Shown one piece after another: positions 20,715 through 32,988 of a stretch of 64,000 nucleotides of DNA. Within the stretch, counting starts at the first letter, position 1; every line of letters starts with the position of its first letter. The notes under the pieces are model-generated. The model was not told where the DNA came from and ran no database searches. It worked only from the letters and a program-made list of their open reading frames with translations. Position numbers and translations under genes: made by a program. This DNA comes from Burhinus oedicnemus (taxonomy: Eukaryota > Chordata > Aves > Charadriiformes > Burhinidae): contig VFFE01007869.1 in NCBI GenBank assembly GCA_008921705.1, forward strand, positions 1,466,506 through 1,530,505. The letters are read 5' to 3'.

Positions 20715-21510
20715 TTGAGCAGTAACACTTCACAAAGACCAGATGGTCTTCACCCAATACTTCTAAGGGAATTAAAATGTGAAATTACCAGACTGCTGCT
20801 GTGGTATACCACTTAAAGCTGCCTCAGTGCAGAAGGAATAGCAGGGAGTAACTATTACACCAGCCTTTTTAGTGTTTCGGTGTGTAGCTGAATTCAAAGA
20901 CAAGTAAGTCTGACTTACTAGTACAGCAAAAGAAAAAAGTAAAGTAGTCAGAGGAATGGATAAGCATATGTTGGAGAGTTATCACTGTGACTTTTATGAA
21001 GATAAACAGTACCTGGAAGATCGTAGTTCCTTGGAGAAGTTAACAAGTATGTTGATGTGGGTGACAATTTACATATTGTGTGTGGGTTTTTCCAAAAAGC
21101 CCCTTAAAAATTATAAAAAGCTTTTAGGACGTTGAACAAGCATCAGATTAAAGAGCAGGCCTTTTATGCATTTATAACTTATTTAAAAAAAAAAAAAAAA
21201 GGAACTGAAGGACAGCATTGTATGTTTTCATGTGGAGGACTGAACTGTGTAACAAATGTGGTCTGGAAAAAGAGGTAAATAGGTGATAATTTGCTGTTGA
21301 TACAAAATGACTCAGAATATGCTAATTAAAACTGACTGTGGAGGCTTACAGAAATGATTGGATGGCAGAGGAAATTGAATATTGATAAATGAATTACTGT
21401 CTGTGGGTGGGAGGGAACCGTAGTCAAAGTCATGGATGAGTTTTAAATTTGCTAGTTGGGAAATAATCATTGTCTATAGTTCCTGGAAAATGTTAGCTGA
21501 ATGGCAATCA
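20715..21510 (+). mobile_element. Ancient CR1-type LINE, reverse-transcriptase region, degraded
   Basis: Several blocks in the right order resemble the CR1 ORF2 reverse-transcriptase region, in sense on the plus strand. They are accagatggtcttcaccca (20741 on), a block resembling 'gctaatgtaacaccaatttt' at about 20846-20868, agacaagtaagtctgactta (20898 on), then gaagttaacaagtatgttga, atattgtgtgtgggtttttc and ggtctggaaaaagaggtaaa. Later blocks are ttgctgttgatacaaaatga and catggatgagtt...atagttcctggaaaatgtta. All frames are broken by stops and indels, and an A-run interrupts it near 21182. Divergence is far greater than in the two 3' fragments near the left edge, so this is a much older insertion, closer to CR1 subfamilies shared across amniotes. 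It is certainly inactive. Confidence 0.75.
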
Positions 21511-22253
21511 AGCCGCCACATATGTAATTCTTTATGTAGATGCTAGTTATGCTACATTGTTCAATATACAGTGGCACTGTTGATGTAATGGTAGAAGAAG
21601 GATTCCGATTCCCTGCCTACTCTAGGAAAAAAATTCTCCATTAGAGGCCCTAGAAGAAGCAGTCCTGCATCAGCAAGTCTAATCCTTATTTTGCAGGCAG
21701 CATTTAATTTTTTTTTCTTTTGGTTGGTTGGTTTTTGCTGTTGATACCGTGTTTGGGAGGTGCTTCCAGAACCTCAGTGCTCTAAGAGTCAAGATGGAAC
21801 CTTAATCTCACTTCCAGATTACCTTTGATGTTATTTATTAATTTATTTGACCACCAGAAATGTATTTATTTTTAAATAACGTTTTCAGTTTAGTGTTAAC
21901 ATTTTTAGTTTAAATGGATCTTCTCTCTCCATTAGTGTTTTTCTTTCAATTCATTCTATCTAATGAGAGGCAACAATTAAAAAGCCAAAGACAGTACTTT
22001 ACTAAACTGATTAAAGATAACGCTCCCTTTCATGAGATCCCCCTTGGTCCTCATAATAGCATATGACTAATTCACCTTTTTATGCATACAGCTATGTTTG
22101 GTATAAAAGGTATGCTAGTTGCATTGTTTAGTAATGTAGTTAAGTGGTTTAGAGGAGTTTAATGCAGCCATCCACGTGATGAAGTGAATGACTTTTGAGA
22201 TTCCATGAAGACTGACTGTACAATGCTCATAAAATCCCCTATTTGTTTCATAG
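21511..22253. other. Intergenic stretch, possibly more degraded LINE
   Basis: The ancient CR1 may continue a little beyond 21510, but I cannot align it. No gene was seen. Confidence 0.35.
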
Positions 22254-22345
22254 ATGCGAAATCTGGCATTTGGCAGAGCTAGAAGAAAACATTTGGATGC
22301 TTTTGATCAAAGGTGCTTACGGCAAATTATACTGCAAAGCATCAA
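22254..22345 (+). pseudogene. Short splice-flanked open segment resembling a non-LTR retroelement RT tail
   Basis: An acceptor-like ttgtttcatag precedes 92 open bases, and a strong donor-like AA|GTAAGTG follows. The peptide contains HLDAFDQRCLRQI, which resembles the 'L-AF--RCLR-IL-I' segment found after the reverse-transcriptase domain of several non-LTR retrotransposons. It may be a relic of such an element, possibly exonised. No partner exon was identified, so a functional exon is unproven. Confidence 0.3.
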
Positions 22346-24180
22346 GTAAGTGATAAGAATATATAATGACACAGTTTGAGAAAGAGTGAAGCTCTCATCA
22401 ACAGAAGCTGGTAAATTTGGGGGGAAATTTTCTCTATAGTTTTAGTTTCTTATTCCTCCAATACAGCTTGATGCTTGCATATAACATTCCAATAAGATGC
22501 TTTAAATAACAGGGTTTTAAGACAAGCACTAAAGCCCAAATGTATCTAAAATTAAGAAAATTATCTACAGAAGAATGGTCTTCTGCAGCATGTGACAAAG
22601 AACTTTGTAAGTCGCTAAGTGGAAGCTAAATAATTTTCTCACTATTCGGTGTTCAACTTTATGCAAGGATAAATAATTTCTTTTACCAGTAGTTCAGTAA
22701 CTGGAAACACTCTGTGTTCAAGCTAAAGGAGTGGTTTATCTTAGGTTGCTTTTTGAGGGCTGTATTATGTTGCAAATCTAAGGCTATTCAATAAATAATA
22801 AAGAATTTGTGAATTTTTCAGGGATGTGATTTCTGTAATTTCCCAAGCAAGCATAACAATGGAGAGAACCTTCTTCTCCCATTGAACAGAGAGCAGTTAA
22901 TCTTGCATTTGACAATTCTGTAATCTGATTGATATCCAGTTTACTGCTGGCCACCTGCAAACAATTTTTTTTTTTTTTTTTTTTTTTTTTATTCACTGGC
23001 TACCCAAGTCCCTGGCATAATAATGCCATCACTTGGCCTGTGATGCACTACTCTGTTTTGCTTTTTCATCAGATTCAGTCTGTTCAACTACTTTTGCTTG
23101 CTTAACGTTTGGCTAAGGTTGGCTGAAACTGTGAATAGAGGGAGGTTATCAGAGACACTACAGACATCTCTCCTTCCTCTCTTGGGAGGATGGCTTATTA
23201 TTCATTTAAATAGCTTGCTTTATCTGGTCGTTATTGGACTTGGAACTCTTCTGAATTTACCTGTTTCAGTGGTGGCCAAAAATTTTCTTCATTTGTGTGT
23301 ACGTTTTTGGACTTCTGCTTTCAAGACCAAACCCATCTTTCTGTAGGTGACTTTTAAGGCTTCTAGTTTGGCCTGTTGAGGTGTGTGGTGGGTGTGATAT
23401 TTGCCTTCTAAAAGCAGAGAAGATTTATGTCCGATATACAATATTAAATTCTGTGCAATATGTTCTATGTGTCTAACGTGATCATATGTCACAAACTGTC
23501 TTGTCACTGTGTGACTATTTACCTGCTTCCATGTATAATATAAATGGTGGATTTCAGAGGGGATTTAGAGTGAAATTCTTCAGAAGTGTTTGAAACAGAT
23601 ATCACTCAGGGTAGTTGTCTTGGTCAAATACTTCTTGAGAGCGTCTCAATCCACATATTCAGATACGATAGCTGAAGTGATAGTGAGGAATCTAAGCAAA
23701 CAGAACTGTTTATAAAATTAAACTTTGAGGATATTATTATAGCAGAAATCTAAATTGTACACTCTTGTTCCATGCACTGTTGTCCTGTCTGTGATGTGGT
23801 TGATGTTGTGTTTATATACGGGTAGCATATAAAGTGGAGGTTAAAAGCTATGCTCGGACTTTCCTGGAATGAAATTACGGTTTAGGAGTGCTTACTTAAA
23901 TATAGAGGGGAGACTTGTATGTGCATTTTCTTTAGATCAGTACTGCTTATTTTTATAGTGTATTTTGAATGTTGGGATGGGACTTGAGACTGATTTGTGG
24001 AAAGAAAATGAAGTAAAGGAAGGAACGTGAGCTGAATTAAATAAACCTGTTCCTGTCTTGAATGATAAAAAAAAAAATAATCGGGAACTGGCTGAAATAC
24101 TGCTCTGACACAAAAATTCACCACAGTCAGAAAGTGAAACCTGAAAGCCCCGTTACCCAACAAATCCACCAAGATGATTT
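22346..24180. other. Intergenic stretch, no gene seen
   Basis: A long T-run lies at 22966-22990. An open frame at 23098-23346 is Leu/Val-rich and without motifs. Confidence 0.4.
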
Positions 24181-24779
24181 GCCTTGAGGGCAGATGAAAT
24201 GACGCTGATGTCCAGAGGTGCCAATATTTTGGTTGCCACGAGTGTGATCAGCCCTCTCCAGGCATCCACCGTCCAGAGCCTACAAAATGAAGAGCAAAAG
24301 GAAGCAAATGAAAATAAGCGTAAAGCTCATTTTACAACAAAGATGGAGTCTGGAGAATGATGCTGTGTAAGTTCTCATTTCCTGTTGGATAACGTGTTAA
24401 GTTGCCATAAACAGACCCAGATGTGATCAATTCAAAAGGTGCTACAAAAGAGCAAGGTGAGACACCTGGGAACAGACTTTCCCCCTTTTATTTTATCGTT
24501 GCTGCAAGATACTGCTTTAAAATACTGCACAATCTCTTTCTCCTGGCTACAGAGAAGGATTAGGAGGGGAGGAAACCTAATAACTGACTCTTCACCAGCA
24601 TGAGATGCACGGAACAAAATTAAAGCCGTCAGAAAAGATACTGGAAGCTAAAGCAGCGATACTTTTATGAGGGTTGAGCCACAAAGTAGGGGCCTCAGGG
24701 CAGCCCTGCTGTTTGATCCAAAATCAGTCACGGCTCTTCAGTTACTGAAGTAAATGAAAAATCCACTGACAGAGACAAT

Positions 24780-25110
24780 ACCGTCTCATGCGCGATGGAC
24801 TCCTAGTGCCATCGGTGCTGCAAAAATCTTGAACGCATCCACACTCATGCCTTTATAAGTGTCCACTCGGACACTTGACTGCATTAACTGCAGCGATACA
24901 GTTCTTTACGAATACCATGATACAGCTGCAGTGAGACATATGGCCAGACGGATGACTTGGGGCTTTCCAGTACGGGGGAAATACTGGGCAGCGCTGGCAG
25001 ATTGCTGTAGAAGGAGGAGCCATTTCATTCCTTGTGCTGGGGCAGGTGCCTGCCAAGTCACATCACGACTCCAAAAGCTGCCCTTGGTGCCATGGGAAAT
25101 GCAGATATAG
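24780..25110. other. CpG-richer patch with overlapping open frames on both strands
   Basis: About ten CpG sites fall in roughly 330 bases, against a CpG-poor background. Open frames occur on the plus strand (24859-25110) and the minus strand (24853-25056 and 24906-25127). No product is recognised. It may be a degraded repeat, an unmethylated regulatory patch, or chance. Confidence 0.3.
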
Positions 25111-25127
25111 TGAGATAATCGGAACAA

Positions 25128-28100
25128 GGGGTCTAGATGAGAGCTATCGCTTTGGGTGAACTGTGGATCTGGATGCCTGACTTGATATTTTTTATTTATT
25201 TTATTTTTTCTTTCTCTGTCTGAGAGAATTGTTAAAATGAATTATGTCATAGAACAAACTTTGGGATGCCTAGGGCAACACTCGGGTTTTTAATAGTTTA
25301 GCTGCAGTGTGTCTGTAATATGTAAAAGGACTCTTTCCTTTCTAAACTGTGAATGTTTTATACACTTGCTGATATCAGAAATACCTCTGCTTCTGCTGTG
25401 CTACCTCCGCTGATACTGATGTTATTTGGTTTTCACTCACCCTAGCTCCAGTCAGTTATTATTGCTTAAGGGCTTGAAAGACATGATTACTTAAGTCAGG
25501 GAGCAATTTAAGGTAGGTGGAATGTGAGGAGCTTTCTAAGGAAGAAGATAATGGAGTTGGTTTTAACTCTTGCTGTACACAGCAAAAATTCTTGCCTGTC
25601 CTTCACAGGAGGTATCTGTCTCTGTGCTTCTTGCTGATTTATTCCAACTTTTCCATTTCAGTTTGGGTAGGGAGCGAGGTAGAAGTAACCCTTATCTCTT
25701 ATAGGGGTAACCACATCATTTCTTCCTTATTGTTTCTTTTCATTTATCATTTGCTTTAGGAAGAACCAGCTGTGAATTTGAATAAACATTTAAGTACAGG
25801 GAGTAATAAAACAACATTTTATGGATGGTAACTTTTTTGTGACTATTTATACATTCACGGGGAACTCTACAGAGGCCTTCTGCCGCCAGCCTGGAATGAT
25901 CACAGTCCTAAGGCACGTATCAAGCACTGCTTAGAGTCCTTATGGTCAAATTAATGAGCGTGGCTGCTTTGCGCAAATAAATGTCATCTGCACAGTTTAG
26001 CAAATACATATGTCTAGGACAGGCACAACTTGAGGTCAAGTTAATTGAGAAGACTCCAAAGAAACCCATCTTATCCTAAAGGAACAGGAGTAGGTTAAAT
26101 GAATAGAAGTGAATAAAGGCAACTGCAAGAGCTGTTTGTTGTGTTATATTTAGGTCCAAGTCCAGGTATTTAGGTCTTCACTTCTCTTTATATCGAGATG
26201 TTGAACATGGGGGAGAAGAAACCTTAGGCAGTCTTTCCCATCTGGTTGTGGAACTGTTACCGACTAAAAAGCAAAGTGTCCTCTTACACCCAAGGTGCCT
26301 CTGTTAACTGAGGATGCTGGAAAAATCAGTGAAAAAGTAGATTCCTTGATCTGTCCTACCTCCAGAGTGTGGTCATTCCCTTGTCATGAGAATCTCTGAG
26401 CCCACGCAGGATTTCTGTCATGCTGAGGGTTGGATATCACTAACATCTTTTCTGTTTCTGTGTAGCAGAATCTGTTTATCTGAATAATATGCCAAAATGG
26501 TATTGTTTCTACACGTTGTATCTCTTTCTTAAAATCTCACCCACTTAGGGGAAAGTGTGTGCCCTAGTTCTTAAAAAGCAGGAACATTGTGGATGTTGCG
26601 TTTTTATCACAGAAAGCTTAGCACTACCCTCAGTACTGAATTCCCTTTCCATGAAAAAGATACTAATTTTAAAATATACTAATTGTAATTTGGGAAATGT
26701 AATAAAGGCTTTTTAAAGTTGATTCAAGATTTTCTATCAAGTCCTTTGAAGAAAGAGGCCTCTTCATAGAAGCCTTTGATGTCATGCTGCTGTTTAACTC
26801 TTCGTTAACTGTAATACCTAAAAGTGTTAAGGCCCACTGGGAAGAGAACAGAAAGAAGAGGAGGTTGTGCTGCCAGAGCATGAAGCCTGGAGGGAAGGGG
26901 AAAAAAACCCCAACCTACTGGCCAAATATGTCAGGATTTTTGTTGAAAAGGAAAATCAAAATAGTGTTTAAAGTGTCTGGCTTTGAGAGTTCAAAAATAT
27001 GATAATAAATGAATTAGAGTAGTGAAAATGGCTTCTGACATTGGAGACAACGTCAACCTCAAAAGATACGGCATAACTTCCTAGAGCATTTCATTTTGAG
27101 TTATTAAAGGAAAGGAAGCCTAAGAAAAAGGAGTATTTCTTCCTTCCGCAAAAGCAGAAGCAAAGTCTTGAGTATGTTTTCAAGAGAAAACACACTGTAC
27201 AACATCAGTGCAACAATACAAAATCAATAGGAGATTCTGAAGATGCTCCTTTCTGTAAATTCAGCAGTGCTACAGGGAAAAAAGTGCTGATCCTTTGAAA
27301 ACTGTAAAAATTACTGCCTCTGAAGAAGTGTTAGCAAAATATATTCAGCAATTATAATAACCAACTCTGCTTGGAAACTTGCTATTAGCATGATTTTCTG
27401 ACATGACTAGCATGAAAACATTTATAAATTGGGTCCTGAGAGATTGGCGTATGGTATTTAAAAGCTTCCGTGTTGGATTTTAAACAATACATATTGCATA
27501 CATACATAAGTGTAGTTAGGCAACACTTAAAAATTATTTCTAATCCAATTTCTTCCCGGGTCCCCCATTTTAAATATTTTTTTTTCTGTAGGTGTCACTA
27601 TAGCATAGCAGATAGAAAACACTTCTCTTAATGAAAATGTAGAATACACACAGATCAGAAGCAAGCTGTAATCTGGGTTTACTGTGCCACGGTTGTCATA
27701 TCAACAATGAGGTTTCCCAGCAACTAAGAGAATAAATTATTTTACAGATTTATTTGCTTATCCTTTCTAATAACGATACTGATGCAAGAGATTTTTTTTT
27801 CTCCCCTTTGTAATTATGTGGCAATTAAGAAAGGCTCCCTGAATCATTTACATTTTGCCATCATGTTAATACTGACAGTTAAATTGAATTTTGTTAATAA
27901 AATTGAAGCTGATAGAATTAATGAACATTTTCCACTTGTGCCAAAATGTAGCCATTTTATGTTGCAAAACTTCCCGTATTTCTACTTAACTGGTTGCTGA
28001 GATAAGAATAAATTATTAGTCTGTATGGCCTTGATGGTGTTGCTTTTCATAGCTATTCAAGACATACGCTTTGCTTGGCTCCTCTCCGTGTGTATTACTT

Positions 28101-29440
28101 GCTCTCTCTGCTTAGAGTATGAGCTTACGTCATTTCTTAAAGAAGTGTTGAACAGGACTTCCCATTTTAAAGTATGGTTGATGGAGGTGCCTTGAGCCTG
28201 CCTGTTACAGCCAGTAGTAATGTGTACTTCAACTTAAGTATAAATTCACATCTCCAAAGGGATGAATTGTTGGTAGGCAGTGGTAAAGGCAGAGCTGTGG
28301 AGAGAGTGTTGGAAGCTGTAGTATTAGTCCTAGCTTTCAAAAAGAATTCTACGTGTGATTTCTTCCTTAACCCAATGCTTGTGCAGCCTGAAATGTATAA
28401 AACAGTAATGAGCAGACCTAGGGTCACCATTCCACCTTCTGGCAGGGTGTCCTAATCACAAGGCTTGCAGCATCACTGTGGGTTTTACGCTCTTCCCTTG
28501 TGGCATGTTAACGTGGCGTGATTTTGCAGAAGGGTTTGCCTTCCTCTTCATTCTTCTACATAGCCTGCTCTACAGGGTGCTCACTTGGGTATCATCATCA
28601 TCAGTGAACGATGTGGTCTTGAGTCCTCTCTGGAAGAAGATTGTATCGACCTGTTTCTCACTTCCCTGGAGGGCTGTTCTAATTATTAAGCTATTATCTA
28701 ATAATGTAGAAGTGACACTACGGCAATCATTGAAAGCCAATACAGTTGCTCTTGTCTATGAGCTGTGCTTGGAACATGCTTAATAGATTGGGATCTCAAG
28801 GGTGTTAAGAGGCCCTCTGCTTAGTTAGAGACTTGGGATTTATGTGTCTGGCTCCTAAGGGTTGAATCCTTCAGATGCAACTTTAAAAGCTTTCAGGCAA
28901 AACGGGAGATTTTGTGAGTTTCTCACCTAGGCAACGAGTAAGAATGTGGTTTTTTTTTGGATGGTAGTTTTGATTTAAGCTCTAAGAATCTGTACAAAGC
29001 CTTTGGGAGCTTGCCTTTGTGCGCATACCTAATGGATCAAATTGCTAGAGATGCTGAGGTATCACACTGCTATGTGGTCTTAAATAAGAGCTGGAAACCA
29101 AGTTCTGGCCTTTAGCCTCTCAAGCAGTAGGTGCGTTAAAGAAAGATTTCTTGCACACAAACTGTCTTGGATTTCCACTCCGTTCAAATTACTGTGTAAT
29201 TTATACCACACCTCCTAATAAACTCTCCCTCTGCTTCCTTGGAGAATACAGCACTTGAAGTTAATTAAATAGAGAAGCTATGTGAAGCTCGGAAGAAACT
29301 AGAGCAGCTCTGATTGTCTGACGGTAGGAGATCATCTCAAGTAGGCATTTGGGCACTTATTAGCAAACTGGGAAATTACATGTTAAGAACCAGGGATTGT
29401 ATTTGCTGTGCAAAATCTAAGGAAAGATCTTTGTCCACTT
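25128..29440. other. Intergenic stretch, no gene seen
   Basis: The sequence is AT-rich without a splice-consistent coding chain. Opposite-strand open frames at 28167-28455 share no recognisable family. No repeat class was identified by eye. Confidence 0.4.
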
Positions 29441-29442
29441 CT

Positions 29443-29455
29443 GGGGGGGGGGGGG
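29443..29455 (+). repeat. G13 homopolymer
   Basis: Thirteen consecutive G bases. The length is probably unreliable or polymorphic. Confidence 0.9.
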
Positions 29456-32400
29456 AAGTGTTCCTTGAACGGAGAGCGGAAAAAACCAAACCCAACTGTT
29501 CAGTGAACAATCAAAAGAAATTTAATCCTTTTAATAGAAATAGATTTACTAGCTCAGTTTGGGTATAAAAGTGGAGCTTTTATTTGCGTAGTACAGAGCC
29601 TTCTAAATGCATTGGCACAGAGTCTACTGGTTTACGTTAGTTGAAATAGACTATTTTCGGAAGATGAGGTGACATAGTCACTCTTGGGAACAAAAGTCTC
29701 TCTACCTTCAGAGGAGCTGTCTCCCAGCCTTTCTGTAGTTTTAATGATCTACTGTTATTGAAGAAGATGAAATTAGAATAATACTTCCTTAATCATTTGG
29801 CTAAGATGCACAGATACCCTGGTAAAGGCAGGCTCGTAAAACTATGGACAACTTTTCTGCAGTTTCATGTTCCTGTGTGGCGTGCTGAGAGTATGACGTA
29901 TGTTTTAACTACTTCAAGCTGTTTCAGGTAGTAATACTGTGATAAATCTGAAGTTTTTATATTAAGGGAACTACTTGCTGCAGATACTGGTACTCTGGGA
30001 TCTGTATCTATGGTAGCCTAACACTAAATGAAACTGCTCCTCATAGAATGTTGGTTTAATGTGCGGTTTGCTACCATTATGTTCTGGTGGGTTTTTTTAT
30101 TTGTCTTTTTTACTTTTTGTAAAAGTTTTATCCCTCCATTGCCCTGTATATGTATAATATAGAGCGTGTACGTTCTTTGGAGCTTCAGCTGCTTGTTTCC
30201 TTCCCGTGCCCCATTCTGGAGCCTCAAGCACTATCATAATAAATTGATTTACGTGATTATCTCTTTTCCTCCCTTCTAGAACCTGTCCATGGTTTGTTCC
30301 TTGGGTTTTTTTCTATCTGACCTTTTGGCATTTGTGGATCTTAGTTGCTATGTAGCTTAGTAGTGAAATTCTAAGTCCCTTCTCAGTGTGTAGCCTCTAC
30401 TCATTGTTCTGTCATGCTGGGGTTGTTTCTCTTAAGGGATGAGCCCTAGAATATAAATGAGTATAAATCCTCAGAAAGAACAGGACACAATAATCTTCAT
30501 AGTAGGAGAGAAGAGATGATGTTGAAGTCTAAGCACTAATTATTAGCTTTAGGCACCTTCTGATAATTTCGAGGAACAAAAGTTTCTGAATAACGCAGCT
30601 CAGCATCTCCTTCTGGGAGCTGTGTGATCACTTTCCTATAAAGCATAAACTTTACAATATATATTTGATAGAAGTGAATGTTTTTGAAGGACTAATAAGT
30701 AGCATTAATATTTACCGAAATTGTTCAGCTGCTTATTTTGTGTTAAAGCTTTGCCATCTATGATTGTCTTTATAATAACTAGTATATGAAGGAAACATGT
30801 TTTTGAGAGTCTGTTCTACTTAGCCAAAAGCAATGGAGTCATTTATTGTTGGCTAAGACTACTTCATCTCTGTTTGTCCCTATACGACTCTAAATCACTG
30901 GTGGGGTAAAGTAATTTATCATGAATATAAGAATAGAGTCTGCTGTTTCACTAGCTGGGATAAAATTACCAGACTATTAGTTCTCATGCTTCAGGATATA
31001 AATAGATCATTAGATAGGTTCAGTGATTTTTCTTCCTATACTAGCCAGATCCTTTGTTTTTTGACAATATTAGATATTTCACTTGAAGCATATGATATTA
31101 GCAAGCGCTGCAGACAAGTTAAAGCTACTAGGCGTTTCTTGAACCTTCACACTCCTAGGGCTACTTCATCAATCTCACATTCCTCCTTCCCTTTTCTTTT
31201 TACTCTATCCTCCCACCAGATAAAAAGAAAGAAATTAAAAAGGAGAACAGATGAAAAAAGATGAAATTGTATACAATGCATTGAAATTGCAGGCAGGATT
31301 CTGTACAGCACTTAATTTTTATACTTTTTTGGTGGAAAAGTCAAATGCAGTAATTTTGAAGTAAGGATTTTGTTATAGAGGATATAGAATATTAATATAA
31401 TATAGCAAGAAGAGAAGAAACTAAAAAATAGGAGAGGAGAGACATGAATAATTTATAAGAAAACACTTTCTTCAACTCATTAAAATGGCCTGACAGTCAT
31501 GGAAACTTAAGATTTTTCTTGTTCAAGAAGGAAGTAGAACACATGCAAATGAACTTTTAACAAACTAATCAAAGGAAACTTTTTCACCTCTTTAAGTCTT
31601 CAGAAAAAGCGTTAGTAAGAGAGTTCAGATTAAAGTTTTTACTACAATGATATTTACAATGACATTCAAATTTCCATGGACAGATCACTATAGGTAACTA
31701 AAACTGATGTTTAAAAAAGTGACTTCACTTCTTCAATTTCCAGCGACAGATAAGTGAGTGATTGCAAAGTAATGACAGATTATTTTTTTTTTCTGCTACT
31801 TCCAACAGATTTGAATATGTGATCTGGGAAGGGTAAGGGAAGAAACATGGGTTTGCTATACACTGCTCCTTTTTAGGAGATCTTTCTGTACATGGCATGA
31901 AGGCCTAAGAGGGAGTATTGGGGTAGTTGTCCTCTACAACAGTTTCTTTCAAGGCCAAGAGATTGGCCTTCCATTGCAGTGGTGCTCTGTGCCTTTGCAC
32001 TCTTCTGTTCCTCCCCTGGAGTGTAGTTCTGACGGCAGCACTGAGTTTCTCCAGGTGTATCTTTTGCAAGAGCCGTGTTGCCGTAGAGCTAGAAGAAATG
32101 GTGGGGAGATGCGGCAGCTTTGCATAGATGGTTCCTGTCTCAGAAAGCCCCAGGATTCAGACTACTGCAAATCTTGGAACTTAAAGCCCAAAGTTTTCTA
32201 TCTAAATTTACAAAAATTGGGGAATTCCGTGAGGCATTCTTTATTTATAGAAAGGGGTTCTTTTTCTGAGTAATGTTCAGGTCTTCATCATAAAAATAAA
32301 AGCTTGAAACAAAACGTTTTTAACGATACTTTGGGCTTTTTTTTTTTTTTCTTCTTCAAATTTTGGAAGATGTCAGTGGCTATTCTTTTGAAATGGAAAA

Positions 32401-32962
32401 CTTTTAAAGGATGGGGAGATGTAAGAGAAAGAGTGTAATTTCCCATCATGCAATTCTAAGTCAATTACCTAAGGTTACTATCCCCAGTTTAGGACAGCGT
32501 GAATATAATCAGATTAGCATTTAAATAAATTGGGGAATGCAGAGTTACGGGTCGTCTTTGTCTGAAATAAGCCATCCCAGCTATTTGAACAGCAGTCCAT
32601 TGGAATGAAAACTCATTATGACTTTGCTTTCCCCAAAAGAATGAATTAGTCTGCAATCAAAAAATGCAGCGCATCACACCACCATCTAGTGTTAGCTGGG
32701 TGAACTCATGGGTAGTCTGTACAGAAGTTATCGTGTACAGATTGTGAAAAGTTCTAGAAAAACAACAAAGAATGATATAGTGAGGATCAGTAATAACCAC
32801 ATCATCTGATCTACTGTCTTAGGTTTTGCAAGCAAAGAAAGTGAGATAATGTGTTCTATGAAGGACCAAGGCCTGAAGACCTTGAAGGAGTACAGTTAAG
32901 GCAGCTAGAAGCAGTGTTTCATTTTGCATCTCACTTTTCTAATGGGTAAGATTTCAGATTTG
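29456..32962. other. Intergenic stretch, no gene seen
   Basis: Short open frames only (for example 30986-31264 and 31974-32273), none with recognisable motifs. The sequence is AT-rich throughout. Confidence 0.4.
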
Positions 32963-32988
32963 TATTTATTTATTTATTTATTTATTTA
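32963..32988 (+). repeat. (TATT)n microsatellite
   Basis: About 6.5 perfect copies of a tetranucleotide unit (tatttatttattta). Confidence 0.9.

Noticed and set aside
28167..28455. Opposite-strand open frames of similar length
   Set aside because: The complementary frames mirror each other, as expected of chance, and neither has a motif.
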